DNA of 64,000 nucleotides from the NCBI RefSeq assembly GCF_006716765.1, contig NZ_VFPO01000001.1, forward strand, positions 3,286,001-3,350,000, read 5' to 3'. This stretch comes from Actinomadura hallensis. GTDB lineage: Bacteria; Actinomycetota; Actinomycetes; Streptosporangiales; Streptosporangiaceae. Made by a program: the position numbers and the translations under genes. Below are positions 43,701-51,771 of this stretch, piece by piece (the stretch's first letter is position 1; each line of letters opens with the position of its first letter). The notes beneath the pieces are model-generated. The model did not search any database and was not told the DNA's origin. It worked only from the letters and a program-made list of their open reading frames with translations.

Positions 43701-44644
43701 CCTTCCTGTCACCCGAACGCCTCTGGCTGCTCGGCCTCCTGCCGGCCCTGGCCGCCGTCTACGTGCTGATGCAGCTGCGGCGCCGCAACTACGCCGTCCG
43801 CTTCACCAACCTCGCGCTGCTGTCGCAGGTCGCCCCCAGGCGGCCCGGCTGGCGCCGGCACGTCGCCGCCGCCCTGTTCCTCGTCATGATCGCGCTCATG
43901 ATGGTCGGGTTCGCGCGTCCCGCCGCCACCGTCAAGGTCCCCCGCGACCGCGCCACCATCATGGTCGCCGTCGACGTCTCCCTGTCCATGATGGCCAGGG
44001 ACGTCTCCCCCAGCCGCTTCGAAGCCGCCAAGGCCGCCGCCAAGAAGTTCATCGGCGAGCTGCCCGCACGCTTCAACGTCGGCGTCGTCGCCTTCGCCGG
44101 CAACGCCAACCTCGTCGCCGCGCCGTCCGACGACCGCACCGCGGCCATCGCCTCCCTCGACCAGCTCGCCCTGGCCAAGCGCACCGCGATCGGCGAGGCG
44201 GTCTTCACCTCCCTGCAGGCCGTGCGGTCCTTCGACGCCGAGGCCCGCCAGGACCCGCCGCCCGCCCACATCGTCCTGCTGTCCGACGGGGACAACACCA
44301 CCGGACGCACCGTCCAGGAGGCCATCGACGCCAGCCGCGTCTCCCAGATCCCCGTCTCCACCATCGCGTTCGGCACCCCCTACGGCACCGTCGACATCGA
44401 GGGCGAGACCACCAGCGTCTCGGTCAACAAGGAGACCCTCCGCGCCCTCGCCGACAGCACCGAGGGCAAGGCGTACGAGGCCGCCGACGCCGACCAGCTC
44501 CGCGAGGTCTACGCCAACATCGGCACCTCCCTCGGCTTCGAGACCGAGCACCGCGACGTCGCCGCCCGCTACATCGGCATCGCGCTGCTGTTCGCGCTGG
44601 CCGCCGGCGGCGCCTCGCTGGCCTGGTTCTCCCGCCTGCCCTGA
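43697..44644 (+). CDS. Membrane-anchored VWA-domain protein (BatA-like)
   Basis: A 315-residue protein from the ATG at 43697, overlapping the DUF58 stop. Transmembrane helices at about 8-25 and 57-74 frame a short loop; a VWA domain follows, with the metal-site motif D-V-S-L-S (Asp93, Ser95, Ser97), Thr in DRTAAIASL and LLSDGDNTTGRTVQEAI. A final helix (AARYIGIALLFALAAGGASL) anchors the C-terminus. The layout is that of aerotolerance-type BatA proteins. With MoxR and DUF58 it likely forms an envelope-associated chaperone complex (known module; target unknown). Confidence 0.93.
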   Translation: MTFLSPERLWLLGLLPALAAVYVLMQLRRRNYAVRFTNLALLSQVAPRRPGWRRHVAAALFLVMIALMMVGFARPAATVKVPRDRATIMVAVDVSLSMMARDVSPSRFEAAKAAAKKFIGELPARFNVGVVAFAGNANLVAAPSDDRTAAIASLDQLALAKRTAIGEAVFTSLQAVRSFDAEARQDPPPAHIVLLSDGDNTTGRTVQEAIDASRVSQIPVSTIAFGTPYGTVDIEGETTSVSVNKETLRALADSTEGKAYEAADADQLREVYANIGTSLGFETEHRDVAARYIGIALLFALAAGGASLAWFSRLP

Positions 44645-44680
44645 CCGGGCCGCGCCGTCCCTGGCCTCCGTACCCGGCCG

Positions 44681-44710
44681 CGGACCGCGCTTCCGCGGAC
44701 CGCGCTTCCG
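44681..44710. repeat. Two 15-bp tandem copies after the VWA gene
   Basis: CGGACCGCGCTTCCG at 44681-44695 and 44696-44710, exact, in the short space between the VWA gene and the next methyltransferase. Confidence 0.9.
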
Positions 44711-44763
44711 GGGACGCCCCAAGCGTCCGCCGTACCCGGTGAACGCTGATACGGTCGGCCGAC

Positions 44764-45417
44764 GTGGGGGAACACTACTTCGCCGAACGGCCCGGCGCCG
44801 CAAGCCGCCGCCGTTCCGTCGACCTCGTCCTGCCCGACCTGCACCTGCGCCTGGACACCGACAGCGGCGTGTTCTCCCCCGACCGCATCGACCCCGGCAC
44901 CCGCATCCTCCTGGAGACCGTGCCGCCCCCGCCCCCGGCCGGCAACCTTCTCGACCTCGGCTGCGGATATGGCCCCATCGCCCTCACCATGGCGATCCGG
45001 GCGCCCCAGGCGACGGTTTTCGGTGTGGACGTGAACCAGCGGGCGGTGACGCTCGCCGAGAGCAATGCCAAAGCCGCCGGCCTTGACAATGTAAGGTTCT
45101 GCTTGGCGGACGAGCTCGACCCCGCACTCAGGTTCGACGCCATCTGGTCCAACCCCCCGATCCGCATCGGCAAGGCCGCCCTGCACGACCTCCTCCTCAC
45201 CTGGCTCCCCCGCCTCACCCCCGGCGGCCTCGCCCACCTCGTCGTCCAGAAGCACCTCGGTTCCGACTCCCTCCACCGATGGCTGGACGGCCAGGGCTTC
45301 CCCACCGAGCGGGTCGCCTCCCGCTCCTCCTACCGCGTCCTCCGCGTCGCCCCGCGCACGGCAACACCCCCGGCCCCGTCCACGGCCCCGTCCACGGAAG
45401 GCCCCACGACCCCATGA
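44764..45417 (+). CDS. RsmC-like rRNA guanine-N2 methyltransferase
   Basis: A 217-residue protein from the GTG at 44764 (VGEHYFAERPGAASRRRSVD). The MTS domain has LTLRLDTDSG-like LHLRLDTDSGVFSPDRIDPG, motif I LLDLGCGYGPIALTMAIRAP, VFGVDVNQRAVTLAESNAKA and the catalytic motif IWSNPPIRIGKAALHDLL. NPPIR-G is characteristic of the RsmC/RlmG group, which modifies 16S G1207 or 23S G1835; the single MTS domain without the N-terminal pseudo-domain is the actinobacterial form. A Pro/Thr tail overlaps the next gene start by four bases. Confidence 0.9.
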   Translation: MGEHYFAERPGAASRRRSVDLVLPDLHLRLDTDSGVFSPDRIDPGTRILLETVPPPPPAGNLLDLGCGYGPIALTMAIRAPQATVFGVDVNQRAVTLAESNAKAAGLDNVRFCLADELDPALRFDAIWSNPPIRIGKAALHDLLLTWLPRLTPGGLAHLVVQKHLGSDSLHRWLDGQGFPTERVASRSSYRVLRVAPRTATPPAPSTAPSTEGPTTP

Positions 45418-45965
45418 CCGCCCCCGGCCCCGCACAGGGACGCAGGCAGCTGCGCCCCACGGACGTCAAGCGACTCAACCGCGACTGGCGCCGCCGCACC
45501 GGATCCCGCCTCGGCCTCCTCGTCGAGTCGGTCACCCAGCCGTTCAACATCGGCTCCATCGTCCGCAGCGCCGCCGTCTTCGGCGTCGAGCGCCTCTGGC
45601 TCGCCGGCAACGCCACCCCCCTCACCCACCGCAACGTCGCCAAGACCGCCCTCGGCACCGAGCGGCTGGTCCCCTGGGAGCACGCCGGCTCCGCCGCCGA
45701 GGCCGCCGACGCCGTCCGCAAGGAGGGTCTGCGCCTCGTCGCCGTCGAGCTCACCGCCGACGCCGTCCCCCTGCACGAGGCGCCCCTGGACGGCGACGTC
45801 TGCCTCGCCGTCGGCGGCGAGGACCACGGCTGCTCCCCAGCCCTGCTCGCCGCGGCCGACGCCGTCGCCTACATCCCCCAGATCGGGCGCGTCGGCTCCC
45901 TCAACGTCGCCGTCGCCGCCGCCATCGCCCTCGCCGAGGCGCGCCGCCGCGAGTGGAGCGCCTGA
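45414..45965 (+). CDS. SPOUT (TrmH-type) RNA ribose methyltransferase
   Basis: A 183-residue protein from the ATG at 45414, coupled by ATGA to the RsmC-like gene. SPOUT motif 1 LLVESVTQPFNIGSIVRSAA (Asn and Arg), motif 2 CLAVGGEDHGCSPALLAAAD and motif 3 IPQIGRVGSLNVAVAAAIAL form the knotted SAM site. TrmH methylates G18 of tRNA; the FNIGSIVRSAAVFGVERLWL pattern fits that group well, but other SpoU paralogues exist. The N-terminal extension (RRQLRPTDVKRLNRDWRRR) is basic and may bind RNA. Confidence 0.92.
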   Translation: MTAPGPAQGRRQLRPTDVKRLNRDWRRRTGSRLGLLVESVTQPFNIGSIVRSAAVFGVERLWLAGNATPLTHRNVAKTALGTERLVPWEHAGSAAEAADAVRKEGLRLVAVELTADAVPLHEAPLDGDVCLAVGGEDHGCSPALLAAADAVAYIPQIGRVGSLNVAVAAAIALAEARRREWSA

Positions 45966-46061
45966 CCCGCCCCACCCGGGCGGCGCTCCGGCAGGCCTCT
46001 CGCCGAACCCCTGGTCAGAGCCTGGTCAGGTCGCCCCGCTACACCCTCGGACCCCCGACAA

Positions 46062-46079
46062 ATGGGTACTGCCACCCAT
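46062..46079. promoter_or_regulatory. ATGGGT-N6-ACCCAT inverted repeat upstream of the DksA-like gene
   Basis: Perfect 6-bp arms at 46062-46067 and 46074-46079, 80-97 bp before the DksA-like start and after the SPOUT gene stop. It could be an operator for the DksA-MreB pair. Confidence 0.4.
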
Positions 46080-46158
46080 GGACGGTTGCACACCGCCCGC
46101 CCATGGTGGAGGTTCGCCGACCCCTATCCCCAAGGCGAGTGAAGGGAGCCCGAGAACC

Positions 46159-46497
46159 ATGACGGTGAACCGCGCGGTCAACGGCGCGCCCGGCGGATAC
46201 CCGCCCGGCGGCGCACAGGCCCGCCAGGCCCGCGAACTCCTCGAGGAGGAGCGCCGCACCCGGCTCGCGCAACTCGCCGTCCTGGAGCACGCCGACGACG
46301 GCGCGCCCGACGAGGCGTCACTCGCCCGCCGCGAGAGCCTGCAGGGCACGCTCGAGGAGATCGACGCCGCCCTCGCCCGCCTCGACGACGGCACCTACGG
46401 CCTCTGCGAGGACTGCGGCGAGCCCCTCCCCGAGGGACGCCTGGAGATCCTGCCGTACGCCCGCCGGTGCGTGCAGTGCCAGCAACGACGGCGCTGA
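46159..46497 (+). CDS. DksA/TraR-family C4 zinc-finger protein
   Basis: A 112-residue protein from the ATG at 46159 (GAAGGGAG upstream). A helical hairpin (ARQARELLEEERRTRLAQLA, LEEIDAALARLDDGTYGLCE) is followed by the zinc knuckle CEDCGEPLPEGRLEILPYAR then RCVQCQ, with the C-x2-C-x17-C-x2-C spacing. DksA-type proteins insert a coiled coil into the RNA polymerase secondary channel; whether the acidic tip residues needed for ppGpp co-regulation are conserved here is uncertain. The stop codon shares a base with the start of the MreB-like gene. Confidence 0.9.
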   Translation: MTVNRAVNGAPGGYPPGGAQARQARELLEEERRTRLAQLAVLEHADDGAPDEASLARRESLQGTLEEIDAALARLDDGTYGLCEDCGEPLPEGRLEILPYARRCVQCQQRRR

Positions 46498-47324
46498 TGG
46501 GGACGCGCGCACCATTGGCGACGAAGACTCCGTCCGGCCCGTACGCCGCCATCGACCTCGGCACCAGCCGCATCCGCGCCACGCTGCCCTCCCGGGCCGT
46601 GTTCGTCGACCGCCCCTCGGCGCTCGGCGGCCCCGCCCACGCCCTGACGCCGGACCCGGCCGCCCCCCGCGGCCGCCGGCCCAAGGCCCGCCCCATCGAG
46701 CACGGCATCGTGACCGACGCCGGCGCCTGCACGCACCTGACGCGCCTCACCCTCCTGGAGGCCGACCCCGGGCGGGAGCTGCGCCAGGTCGTGATCGCGG
46801 TGCCGTCCGCCGCCAGCGGCAACCAGCTGAACCGCGCGGTGACCGCCGTGGGCGCCGCCGCCGGGCGCCCGGTCCGCACCATGGAGGCCCCGCTCGCCGC
46901 CGCCATCGGCGCCGGGATCGACCCCTCCGACCCGCGTCCCCGCCTGATCCTCGACATCGGCGCGGGGATCGTCGAGGCGGCGGCGATCATCCGGGGGCGG
47001 GTGCACGCCTCACGGTCGATCCAGTACGTCCCCGAGCGGCCGGCGGGCCACCAGATGCCCCGCGTCCCCGAGCACGTGCGGGCGCAGATAGCGACCGCGC
47101 TGCGGCACATGCTCACCGACCTGCCGCCGCCGCTGCGCCGCGCCGCGCGGGACGGCGGGCTGCTGCTCACCGGCGGCGGCGCGTGCCTGCCGTCGCTTCC
47201 GGGCAGCCTCACCGCCGAGATGGGCATGACCATCAAGATCGCCCGCGACCCCGCACGCGCCACCATCCGCGGCCTGGCCCACGCCTGCAACTCTCCCGAG
47301 GCGTGGCGCCTCACCCGCGCCTGA
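46497..47324 (+). CDS. Divergent MreB/actin-like protein
   Basis: A 275-residue protein; ATG at 46497 overlaps the DksA-like stop (TGATG). The actin-fold motifs can be traced: phosphate-1 YAAIDLGTSRIRATLPSRAV, connect-1-like VVIAVPSAASGNQLNRAVTA, phosphate-2 PRLILDIGAGIVEAAAIIRG and adenosine motif LLLTGGGACLPSLPGSL. True MreB is about 340 residues; this one is shorter, lacks part of subdomain IB and has a basic insertion (RGRRPKARPIEHGIV). It may bind ATP but perhaps not polymerise like MreB. Coupling to a DksA-like protein is unexpected. Confidence 0.8.
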   Translation: MGTRAPLATKTPSGPYAAIDLGTSRIRATLPSRAVFVDRPSALGGPAHALTPDPAAPRGRRPKARPIEHGIVTDAGACTHLTRLTLLEADPGRELRQVVIAVPSAASGNQLNRAVTAVGAAAGRPVRTMEAPLAAAIGAGIDPSDPRPRLILDIGAGIVEAAAIIRGRVHASRSIQYVPERPAGHQMPRVPEHVRAQIATALRHMLTDLPPPLRRAARDGGLLLTGGGACLPSLPGSLTAEMGMTIKIARDPARATIRGLAHACNSPEAWRLTRA

Positions 47325-47329
47325 CGGAC

Positions 47330-47367
47330 GCGCCGGGCGGGACGGGGATCCCCGTCCCGCCCGGCGC
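47330..47367. terminator. 38-bp perfect palindrome after the MreB-like gene
   Basis: Starts 6 bp after the stop: GCGCCGGGCGGGACGGGGA is followed directly by its complement. It is a strong loopless hairpin ending the DksA-MreB transcript. Same length and style as the one at 18741-18778. Confidence 0.7.
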
Positions 47368-47502
47368 CCCCACCGGAGGCCCTTCGGCTCGACCAGGCCG
47401 TTCCTCGCCGGTCCTGGGCGCGGCGGGACGCCTCGTCCTCCCGGTTTGCCGGAACGGCAACGCCGTTCGCCGCGGGACGGAGCGGCGGCGCATCATCGGG
47501 GT

Positions 47503-48135
47503 ATGGAGCACACCACGGACCGTGAATTCTGGGACGCGCGCTACTCCGAACACGAACGCGTCTGGAGCGGCGAGCCCAACGCCGTCCTCGTCGAGGAGGC
47601 GGCAGGGCTGGAGCCCGGCACCGCGCTGGACCTGGGATGCGGCGAGGGCGCGGACGCCGTCTGGCTCGCGCGGCGCGGCTGGCGCGTCACCGCCGTCGAC
47701 GTCTCCGGCGTCGCCCTCGAACGCGCCGCCCGCCACGCCGAGGCCGCCGGCGTCGGCGACCGCATCGACTGGCAGCGCCGCGACCTCGGCACGTCCTTCC
47801 CCGAAGGGACCTACGACCTGGTCTCGGCGGCGTTCCTGCACTCCCCGGGCGAGGGACTGCCGCGCGAGAGGATCCTGCGCGACGCCGCCGCGGCCGTCGC
47901 GCCCGGCGGCGTCCTGCTCGTCATCGGGCACGCCGGCCCGCCGCCCTGGGACCCCGATGCCCATCCCGACGCGCACCTGCCCACCGCCGAGGAGGTGCTC
48001 AAGTCCCTGGAGCTGCCCGAGGGCGAATGGGACGTCCTGCGCATGGGCGAGCACGAGCGCGTCCAGACCGCCCCGGACGGACGCGTCATGACCCGCACCG
48101 ACAACGCCCTCAAGCTCCGGCGCCGCCCGTCGTGA
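47503..48135 (+). CDS. Class I SAM-dependent methyltransferase
   Basis: A 210-residue protein from the ATG at 47503. TTDREFWDARYSEHERVWSG is the family entry; motif I LDLGCGEGADAVWLARRGWR, VTAVDVSGVALERAARHAEA, IDWQRRDLGTSFPEGTYDLV and APGGVLLVIGHAGPPPWDPD follow. Near-identical domain order to the gene at 3486-4133. This branch resembles thiopurine/tellurite-type methylases and small-molecule detoxification enzymes; substrate unknown. It is the last plus-strand gene before the minus-strand EF-hand gene. Confidence 0.87.
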   Translation: MEHTTDREFWDARYSEHERVWSGEPNAVLVEEAAGLEPGTALDLGCGEGADAVWLARRGWRVTAVDVSGVALERAARHAEAAGVGDRIDWQRRDLGTSFPEGTYDLVSAAFLHSPGEGLPRERILRDAAAAVAPGGVLLVIGHAGPPPWDPDAHPDAHLPTAEEVLKSLELPEGEWDVLRMGEHERVQTAPDGRVMTRTDNALKLRRRPS

Positions 48136-48171
48136 CCATGCGCCGAGAGGACCGCCGCCGGCCGGAGGTGC

Positions 48172-48396
48172 TCAGGCCAGGTGAGCCGTCCGCTCCATGA
48201 GGGCGGCGAACTCCTCCAGGGAGATCTTCCCGTCGCGGTCGGCGTCGGCGGCCACCACGACCTCCACGGCCCGCGTGCTGGAGACCTCCGTACCCAGCGC
48301 GGCCATGAGGTTCTTCAGCTCGTCGATCGAGATGTGCCCGTCGCCGTCGGTGTCGACCAGCTCGAACGTCGCCCGGTAGCGCTCCGTGTCCGCCAT
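48172..48396 (-). CDS. Small EF-hand calcium-binding protein
   Basis: A 74-residue protein from the ATG at 48394-48396 with two canonical EF-hand loops, DTDGDGHISIDE and DADRDGKISLEE, each with acidic residues at positions 1, 3, 5 and 12. It is the calmodulin-like half-molecule seen in streptomycetes (calerythrin/CabB type). Calcium buffering or sensing in the cytosol is likely; targets unknown. Divergent from the GDPD gene at 48530, which, like many such enzymes, may be divalent-metal-dependent. Confidence 0.92.
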   Translation of the reverse strand: MADTERYRATFELVDTDGDGHISIDELKNLMAALGTEVSSTRAVEVVVAADADRDGKISLEEFAALMERTAHLA

Positions 48397-48529
48397 GTGC
48401 GCGCTCTCCTCGTCGGTTGTCGGGGGTCGTTGATCGCTGCGGGGTCCGACCGTAGCAGTGACGACACCGGCCCGGCGCCTTTACGCAGTAAGGTCGGGTC
48501 TGACCGCCGGGTCGGCCATAATCGGTGGG

Positions 48530-49330
48530 GTGCGCCGCTCGTACGAGTTCCTCGACCATCCCGGGCCGATCCCCTTCGCACACCGGGGCGGGGCGAGCGA
48601 CGCGCCCGAGAACTCCATGACCGCGTTCCAGCGCGCCGTCGACCTCGGGTACCGCTACCTGGAGACCGACGCCCACGCCACGGCCGACGGCGTCGTCGTG
48701 GCCTTCCACGACCGCACCCTGGACCGCGTCACCGACCGCAAGGGCGCCATCGCGCGCCTCCCCTACGCCGAGGTCGCCAAGGCCCGCATCGCCGGCACCG
48801 AGCCCATCCCCCGCCTGGAGGAGGTCCTCGGCTCCTTCCCCGACGCCCGCGTCAACATCGACATCAAGGACGCCCCGGTCATCGGCCCGCTCGCCGAGAC
48901 TCTGCACCGCGCCAACGCCTGGCACCGGGTGTGCATCACGTCGTTCTCCACCCGCCGGCTGGCGCGGATGCGGGCCCGCCTCCCCCTGTTCACCGACCGC
49001 GAGGTGTGCACCGCGCTCGGCCCGCGCGGCGTGATGGCGCTGCGCGCCAAGTCCTACGGCGGACCCGCCGCCAAGCTCGTCCGCCTCGCCGCCACCGGCG
49101 TCGCCTGCGCCCAGGTGCCCTACGGCCTCGGCCCCGTCCCGTTCGTCACCGAGTCGTTCGTCGCCCGCGCCCACGAGCTCGGCCTCCAGGTGCACGCCTG
49201 GACGGTCAACGACCCGGCCGAGATGGAGCGCCTCCTCGACCTCGGCGTCGACGGCATCATGACCGACGAGATCGGCACGCTGCGGCGCATCATGCAGGCC
49301 CGCGGCCTGTGGCACGGGCACGCCGCCTGA
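48530..49330 (+). CDS. Glycerophosphodiester phosphodiesterase
   Basis: A 266-residue protein from the GTG at 48530. PFAHRGGASDAPENSMTAFQ has the catalytic His-Arg and the first metal Glu; YLETDAHATADGVVVAFHDR supplies Glu, Asp and the second His. RVNIDIKDAPV is the further metal strand, and LGLQVHAWTVNDPAEMERLL is the conserved TIM-barrel end with VDGIMTDE. No signal peptide, so cytosolic. It hydrolyses glycerophosphodiesters (or related lysophospholipids) to glycerol-3-phosphate and alcohol. Confidence 0.93.
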   Translation: MRRSYEFLDHPGPIPFAHRGGASDAPENSMTAFQRAVDLGYRYLETDAHATADGVVVAFHDRTLDRVTDRKGAIARLPYAEVAKARIAGTEPIPRLEEVLGSFPDARVNIDIKDAPVIGPLAETLHRANAWHRVCITSFSTRRLARMRARLPLFTDREVCTALGPRGVMALRAKSYGGPAAKLVRLAATGVACAQVPYGLGPVPFVTESFVARAHELGLQVHAWTVNDPAEMERLLDLGVDGIMTDEIGTLRRIMQARGLWHGHAA

Positions 49331-49408
49331 CGCGGCCCCGACACCTCCCCGCCCTGTCCGGGCCGGCCCGACGCGGTCGGACGTCCCGGTCCCCGCGGGG
49401 GCTCCGGC

Positions 49409-49684
49409 TCAGCGGGTGAAGCCGGGCGGGCGGTACTCCGCGGCGATCTGCATCGGCGACGCCTGCGGGGGCTCGGTCGCCTGCGCCGGCCGGCCGAGCG
49501 CGGACAGGTCGAGCCGCTGGGCGCGGACCATCTCCAGCAGCTCCAGGTCTTCCGGGGACACGAGCGCGGCCATGACCCTGCCGCGGCGCGTGAGCCTGAC
49601 GGGATCGCCGGTGTAGGCGACCCGGTTGACCAGATCCGCGAACTGGGCGCGTGCTTCGGTAACCGGAACATCCACGTGATTCAT
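49409..49684 (-). CDS. Phd/YefM-type antitoxin-like protein
   Basis: A 91-residue protein from the ATG at 49682-49684. [20 protein letters not shown] then [20 protein letters not shown] is the Phd/YefM DNA-binding fold; the C-terminal helix [19 protein letters not shown] is the usual toxin-neutralising region. Family length is about 80-95. No RelE, YoeB or Doc toxin gene lies on either side: downstream is the GDPD gene and upstream the clpP operon. It is therefore orphan, perhaps acting only as a repressor. A CGTAC/GTACG dyad 62 bp before its start is a candidate operator. Confidence 0.85.
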   Translation of the reverse strand: MNHVDVPVTEARAQFADLVNRVAYTGDPVRLTRRGRVMAALVSPEDLELLEMVRAQRLDLSALGRPAQATEPPQASPMQIAAEYRPPGFTR

Positions 49685-49745
49685 CGTATAGCGAAACTCC
49701 GGGTCGTCCCCTGGCCCGCTCTGCCCGGCGGCATTAGTCTCCACA

Positions 49746-49760
49746 CGTACGTAGTGTACG
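49746..49760. promoter_or_regulatory. CGTAC-N5-GTACG dyad between the Phd-type and clpP genes
   Basis: Perfect 5-bp arms in an AT-richer stretch, 62-76 bp before the Phd-type start and 42-56 bp before clpP. Phd/YefM proteins bind short palindromes containing GTAC (YefM consensus TGTACA), and TGTACAT follows at 49764-49770. It may control both divergent genes. Confidence 0.5.
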
Positions 49761-49801
49761 TTCTGTACATTTCAGTCGGAACATCCCAGCAGGAGGCGCA
49801 C

Positions 49802-50446
49802 GTGGACGGCGGACCGAGGCATCCCGACGGCGAACGGAGGGCGGAGACCTACACGGCGAGGACGCACGCGACCATGACCGAGATCCCGCGGCTGGTGGAC
49901 GCCCAGATCTACCAGCGGCTGCTGGAGCAGCGCATCGTCTTCATCGGCAGCGAGATCGACGACCGGCTCGCCAACCAGGTCAACGCGCAGCTGCTGCTCC
50001 TCGCGGCCCAGGACGAGCACCGCGACATCACCATCTACATCAACTCGCCCGGCGGCGTCGTGGACGCCGGAATGGCGATCTACGACATGATGCAGTTCGT
50101 CCCCAACGACATCTCCACCGTCGTGATGGGCATAGCAGCCTCCATGGGGCAGACGCTGCTGTGCGCCGGAACGCCGGGCAAGCGGTACGCGCTGCGGCAC
50201 GCACGGGTGATGATGCACCAGCCCCACGGCGGGATCGGCGGCACCGCGTCCGACATCAAGATCCAGGCCGAGCAGTCGCTGTACCTCAAGCGGACCCTCG
50301 CGGAGCTGACCGCGCGGCACACCGGGCAGACCGTCGAGCGGATCGAGGCCGACGGCGACCGGGACGCGTGGTTCACCGCCGAGCAGGCCCGCGACTACGG
50401 ATTCGTCGACCACGTGGTCGACAGCACCGACCGGGTGGGCACATGA
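49802..50446 (+). CDS. clpP: ATP-dependent Clp protease proteolytic subunit ClpP (active form)
   Basis: A 214-residue protein; the GTG at 49802 is exactly spaced from AGGAGG, and a 24-residue head precedes the core. [20 protein letters not shown] and [20 protein letters not shown] are ClpP strands. All three catalytic residues are present: Ser114 ([11 protein letters not shown]), His139 (VMMHQPHGG) and Asp188 (DGDRDAWFT). It should process as a ClpP tetradecamer with ClpC/ClpX. The stop overlaps the second clpP gene (ATGA), so equal amounts of the two subunits are made. Confidence 0.93.
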   Translation: MDGGPRHPDGERRAETYTARTHATMTEIPRLVDAQIYQRLLEQRIVFIGSEIDDRLANQVNAQLLLLAAQDEHRDITIYINSPGGVVDAGMAIYDMMQFVPNDISTVVMGIAASMGQTLLCAGTPGKRYALRHARVMMHQPHGGIGGTASDIKIQAEQSLYLKRTLAELTARHTGQTVERIEADGDRDAWFTAEQARDYGFVDHVVDSTDRVGT

Positions 50447-51048
50447 CGCATGGCGAGAGACGCTACCTCGTCCCCGAGTTCGAAGAACAGTCCTACATCG
50501 GGCGCAAGGACACCAACCCCTACAACAAGCTGTTCGAGGACCGCATCGTCCTCCTCGGCGCGCCCGTGGACGACACCAGCGCCAACGACGTCACCGCCCA
50601 GCTGCTGGCGCTGGAGGGCATGGACGCCGACCGGCCCATCTCCCTGTACATCAACTCGCCCGGCGGGTCGCTGACCTCGATGCTCGCGATCTGCGACACG
50701 ATGCGCTACATCGCGCCGCCGGTCGAGACGACCTGCGTCGGGCGCGCCGGATCGGCGGCCGCGGTCCTGCTGGCGGCCGGGGCGCCGGGACGGCGCGCCG
50801 CGCTGACCGGCGCGCGGATCATGCTGCGGGAACCGGCGATCGAGGTGTCGCGCGGCCACGCCACCGACCTGGACATCCACGCCCGCGAGATCCTCCGGCT
50901 GCGGGAGCAGATCGAGTCGATCGTCGCCGAGGCCACCGGGCGCGACCGCGGGACCGTCCGCCGGGACCTGGACCGGGCGCGCTTCTTCACCGCCGACGAG
51001 GCCCGCGACTACGGCCTGATCGACGAGGTGATCACGTCGCGTCGGTAG
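50443..51048 (+). CDS. ClpP paralogue lacking catalytic His and Asp (ClpR-like)
   Basis: A 201-residue protein coupled to clpP. The fold is intact: [80 protein letters not shown]. Ser104 aligns with the nucleophile ([13 protein letters not shown]), but the catalytic His is Arg129 (IMLREP where the active subunit has MMHQP) and the catalytic Asp is Ala179 (DLDRARFFT instead of DGDRDAWFT). It should be proteolytically dead by itself, like plastid/cyanobacterial ClpR, and presumably assembles with the first subunit to form a mixed ring. Confidence 0.9.
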   Translation: MTHGERRYLVPEFEEQSYIGRKDTNPYNKLFEDRIVLLGAPVDDTSANDVTAQLLALEGMDADRPISLYINSPGGSLTSMLAICDTMRYIAPPVETTCVGRAGSAAAVLLAAGAPGRRAALTGARIMLREPAIEVSRGHATDLDIHAREILRLREQIESIVAEATGRDRGTVRRDLDRARFFTADEARDYGLIDEVITSRR

Positions 51049-51121
51049 CGTCCGCGCCGGACGTTTCCTCCCTCCGGCCCGGTGCGGCCGCAAAGAGCAG
51101 GGTTGGATCACGCTGGGTGCG

Positions 51122-51147
51122 GGAATCTTGTCACGGTACTCAGCGTT
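51122..51147 (+). promoter_or_regulatory. SigR-type promoter of rbpA
   Basis: GGAAT (51122-51126), exactly 18 bp, then GTT (51145-51147) matches the actinobacterial SigR/SigH disulfide-stress promoter consensus. It lies 42 bp before the rbpA start. In Streptomyces coelicolor rbpA is a known SigR target, so the match is biologically coherent. Confidence 0.8.
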
Positions 51148-51188
51148 GGTCAGGGCAAGACCGCAAGCCGTCTGGGAGGCACGTGACG

Positions 51189-51533
51189 ATGGCCGAGCGC
51201 GCACTTCGCGGCACCCGACTCGGAGCGACGAGCTACGAGAACGATCGCAACACCGATCTCGCCCCTCGGCAAGAGGTAGATTACACCTGCACCAAGGGCC
51301 ACCGGTTCACCGTGACGCTTGCCGCCGAGGCCGAAGTGCCGATGACGTGGGAATGCCGTAACTGCGGCGCCACGGCTCTCAGGGTCAACGGGGAACTGCC
51401 CCAGACCAAGAAGGGCAAGCCGCCGCGGACCCACTGGGACATGCTCATGGAGCGCAGGACGATCGAGGACCTCGAGGAGGTCCTGGCCGAGCGGCTCGAG
51501 ATCCTGCGCGCGGCACGCAAGAAGTCCGCGTGA
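51189..51533 (+). CDS. rbpA: RNA polymerase-binding protein RbpA
   Basis: A 114-residue protein from the ATG at 51189 (a GTG two codons earlier is closer to GGGAGG and also possible). MAERALRGTRLGATSYENDR then DLAPRQEVDYTCTKGHRFTV, the zinc-ribbon-like core ECRNCGATAL, the basic linker TKKGKPPRTHWDMLMERRT and the sigma-interacting helix IEDLEEVLAERLEILRAAR are all diagnostic. RbpA binds RNA polymerase with the principal sigma factor and stabilises open complexes; it is confined to actinobacteria. Expressed from the SigR-type promoter and ended by the hairpin at 51638-51669. Confidence 0.97.
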   Translation: MAERALRGTRLGATSYENDRNTDLAPRQEVDYTCTKGHRFTVTLAAEAEVPMTWECRNCGATALRVNGELPQTKKGKPPRTHWDMLMERRTIEDLEEVLAERLEILRAARKKSA

Positions 51534-51637
51534 CGCCGCAGGCCGCATGACAGCAGACCACAGGAGCACGGCAGCACACGGCAAGGCAGGCCGCCTGACT
51601 CGGCGGACCGTGTGAGACGTTCGATCCGTTGAACCGA

Positions 51638-51669
51638 ACGGGCCCGTACCGTCGCCGGTACGGGCCCGT
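51638..51669. terminator. 13-bp stem hairpin between rbpA and fxsA
   Basis: ACGGGCCCGTACC (51638-51650) and its exact complement (51657-51669) with loop GTCGCC, about 105 bp after rbpA and ahead of the convergent fxsA stop. Serves both directions. Confidence 0.75.
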
Positions 51670-51771
51670 CGCATGTCCGGGCACGGCCGATGTGCGTCTT
51701 CACCGTCTCCTCCCCCACGACCTGCACGGCCCCCTACGACCTGCACGGCCGTGGCCGAGCGCGGGATTCCG

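Noticed and set aside
49409..49684. Complete toxin-antitoxin pair
   Set aside because: No toxin-like gene lies adjacent on either side.
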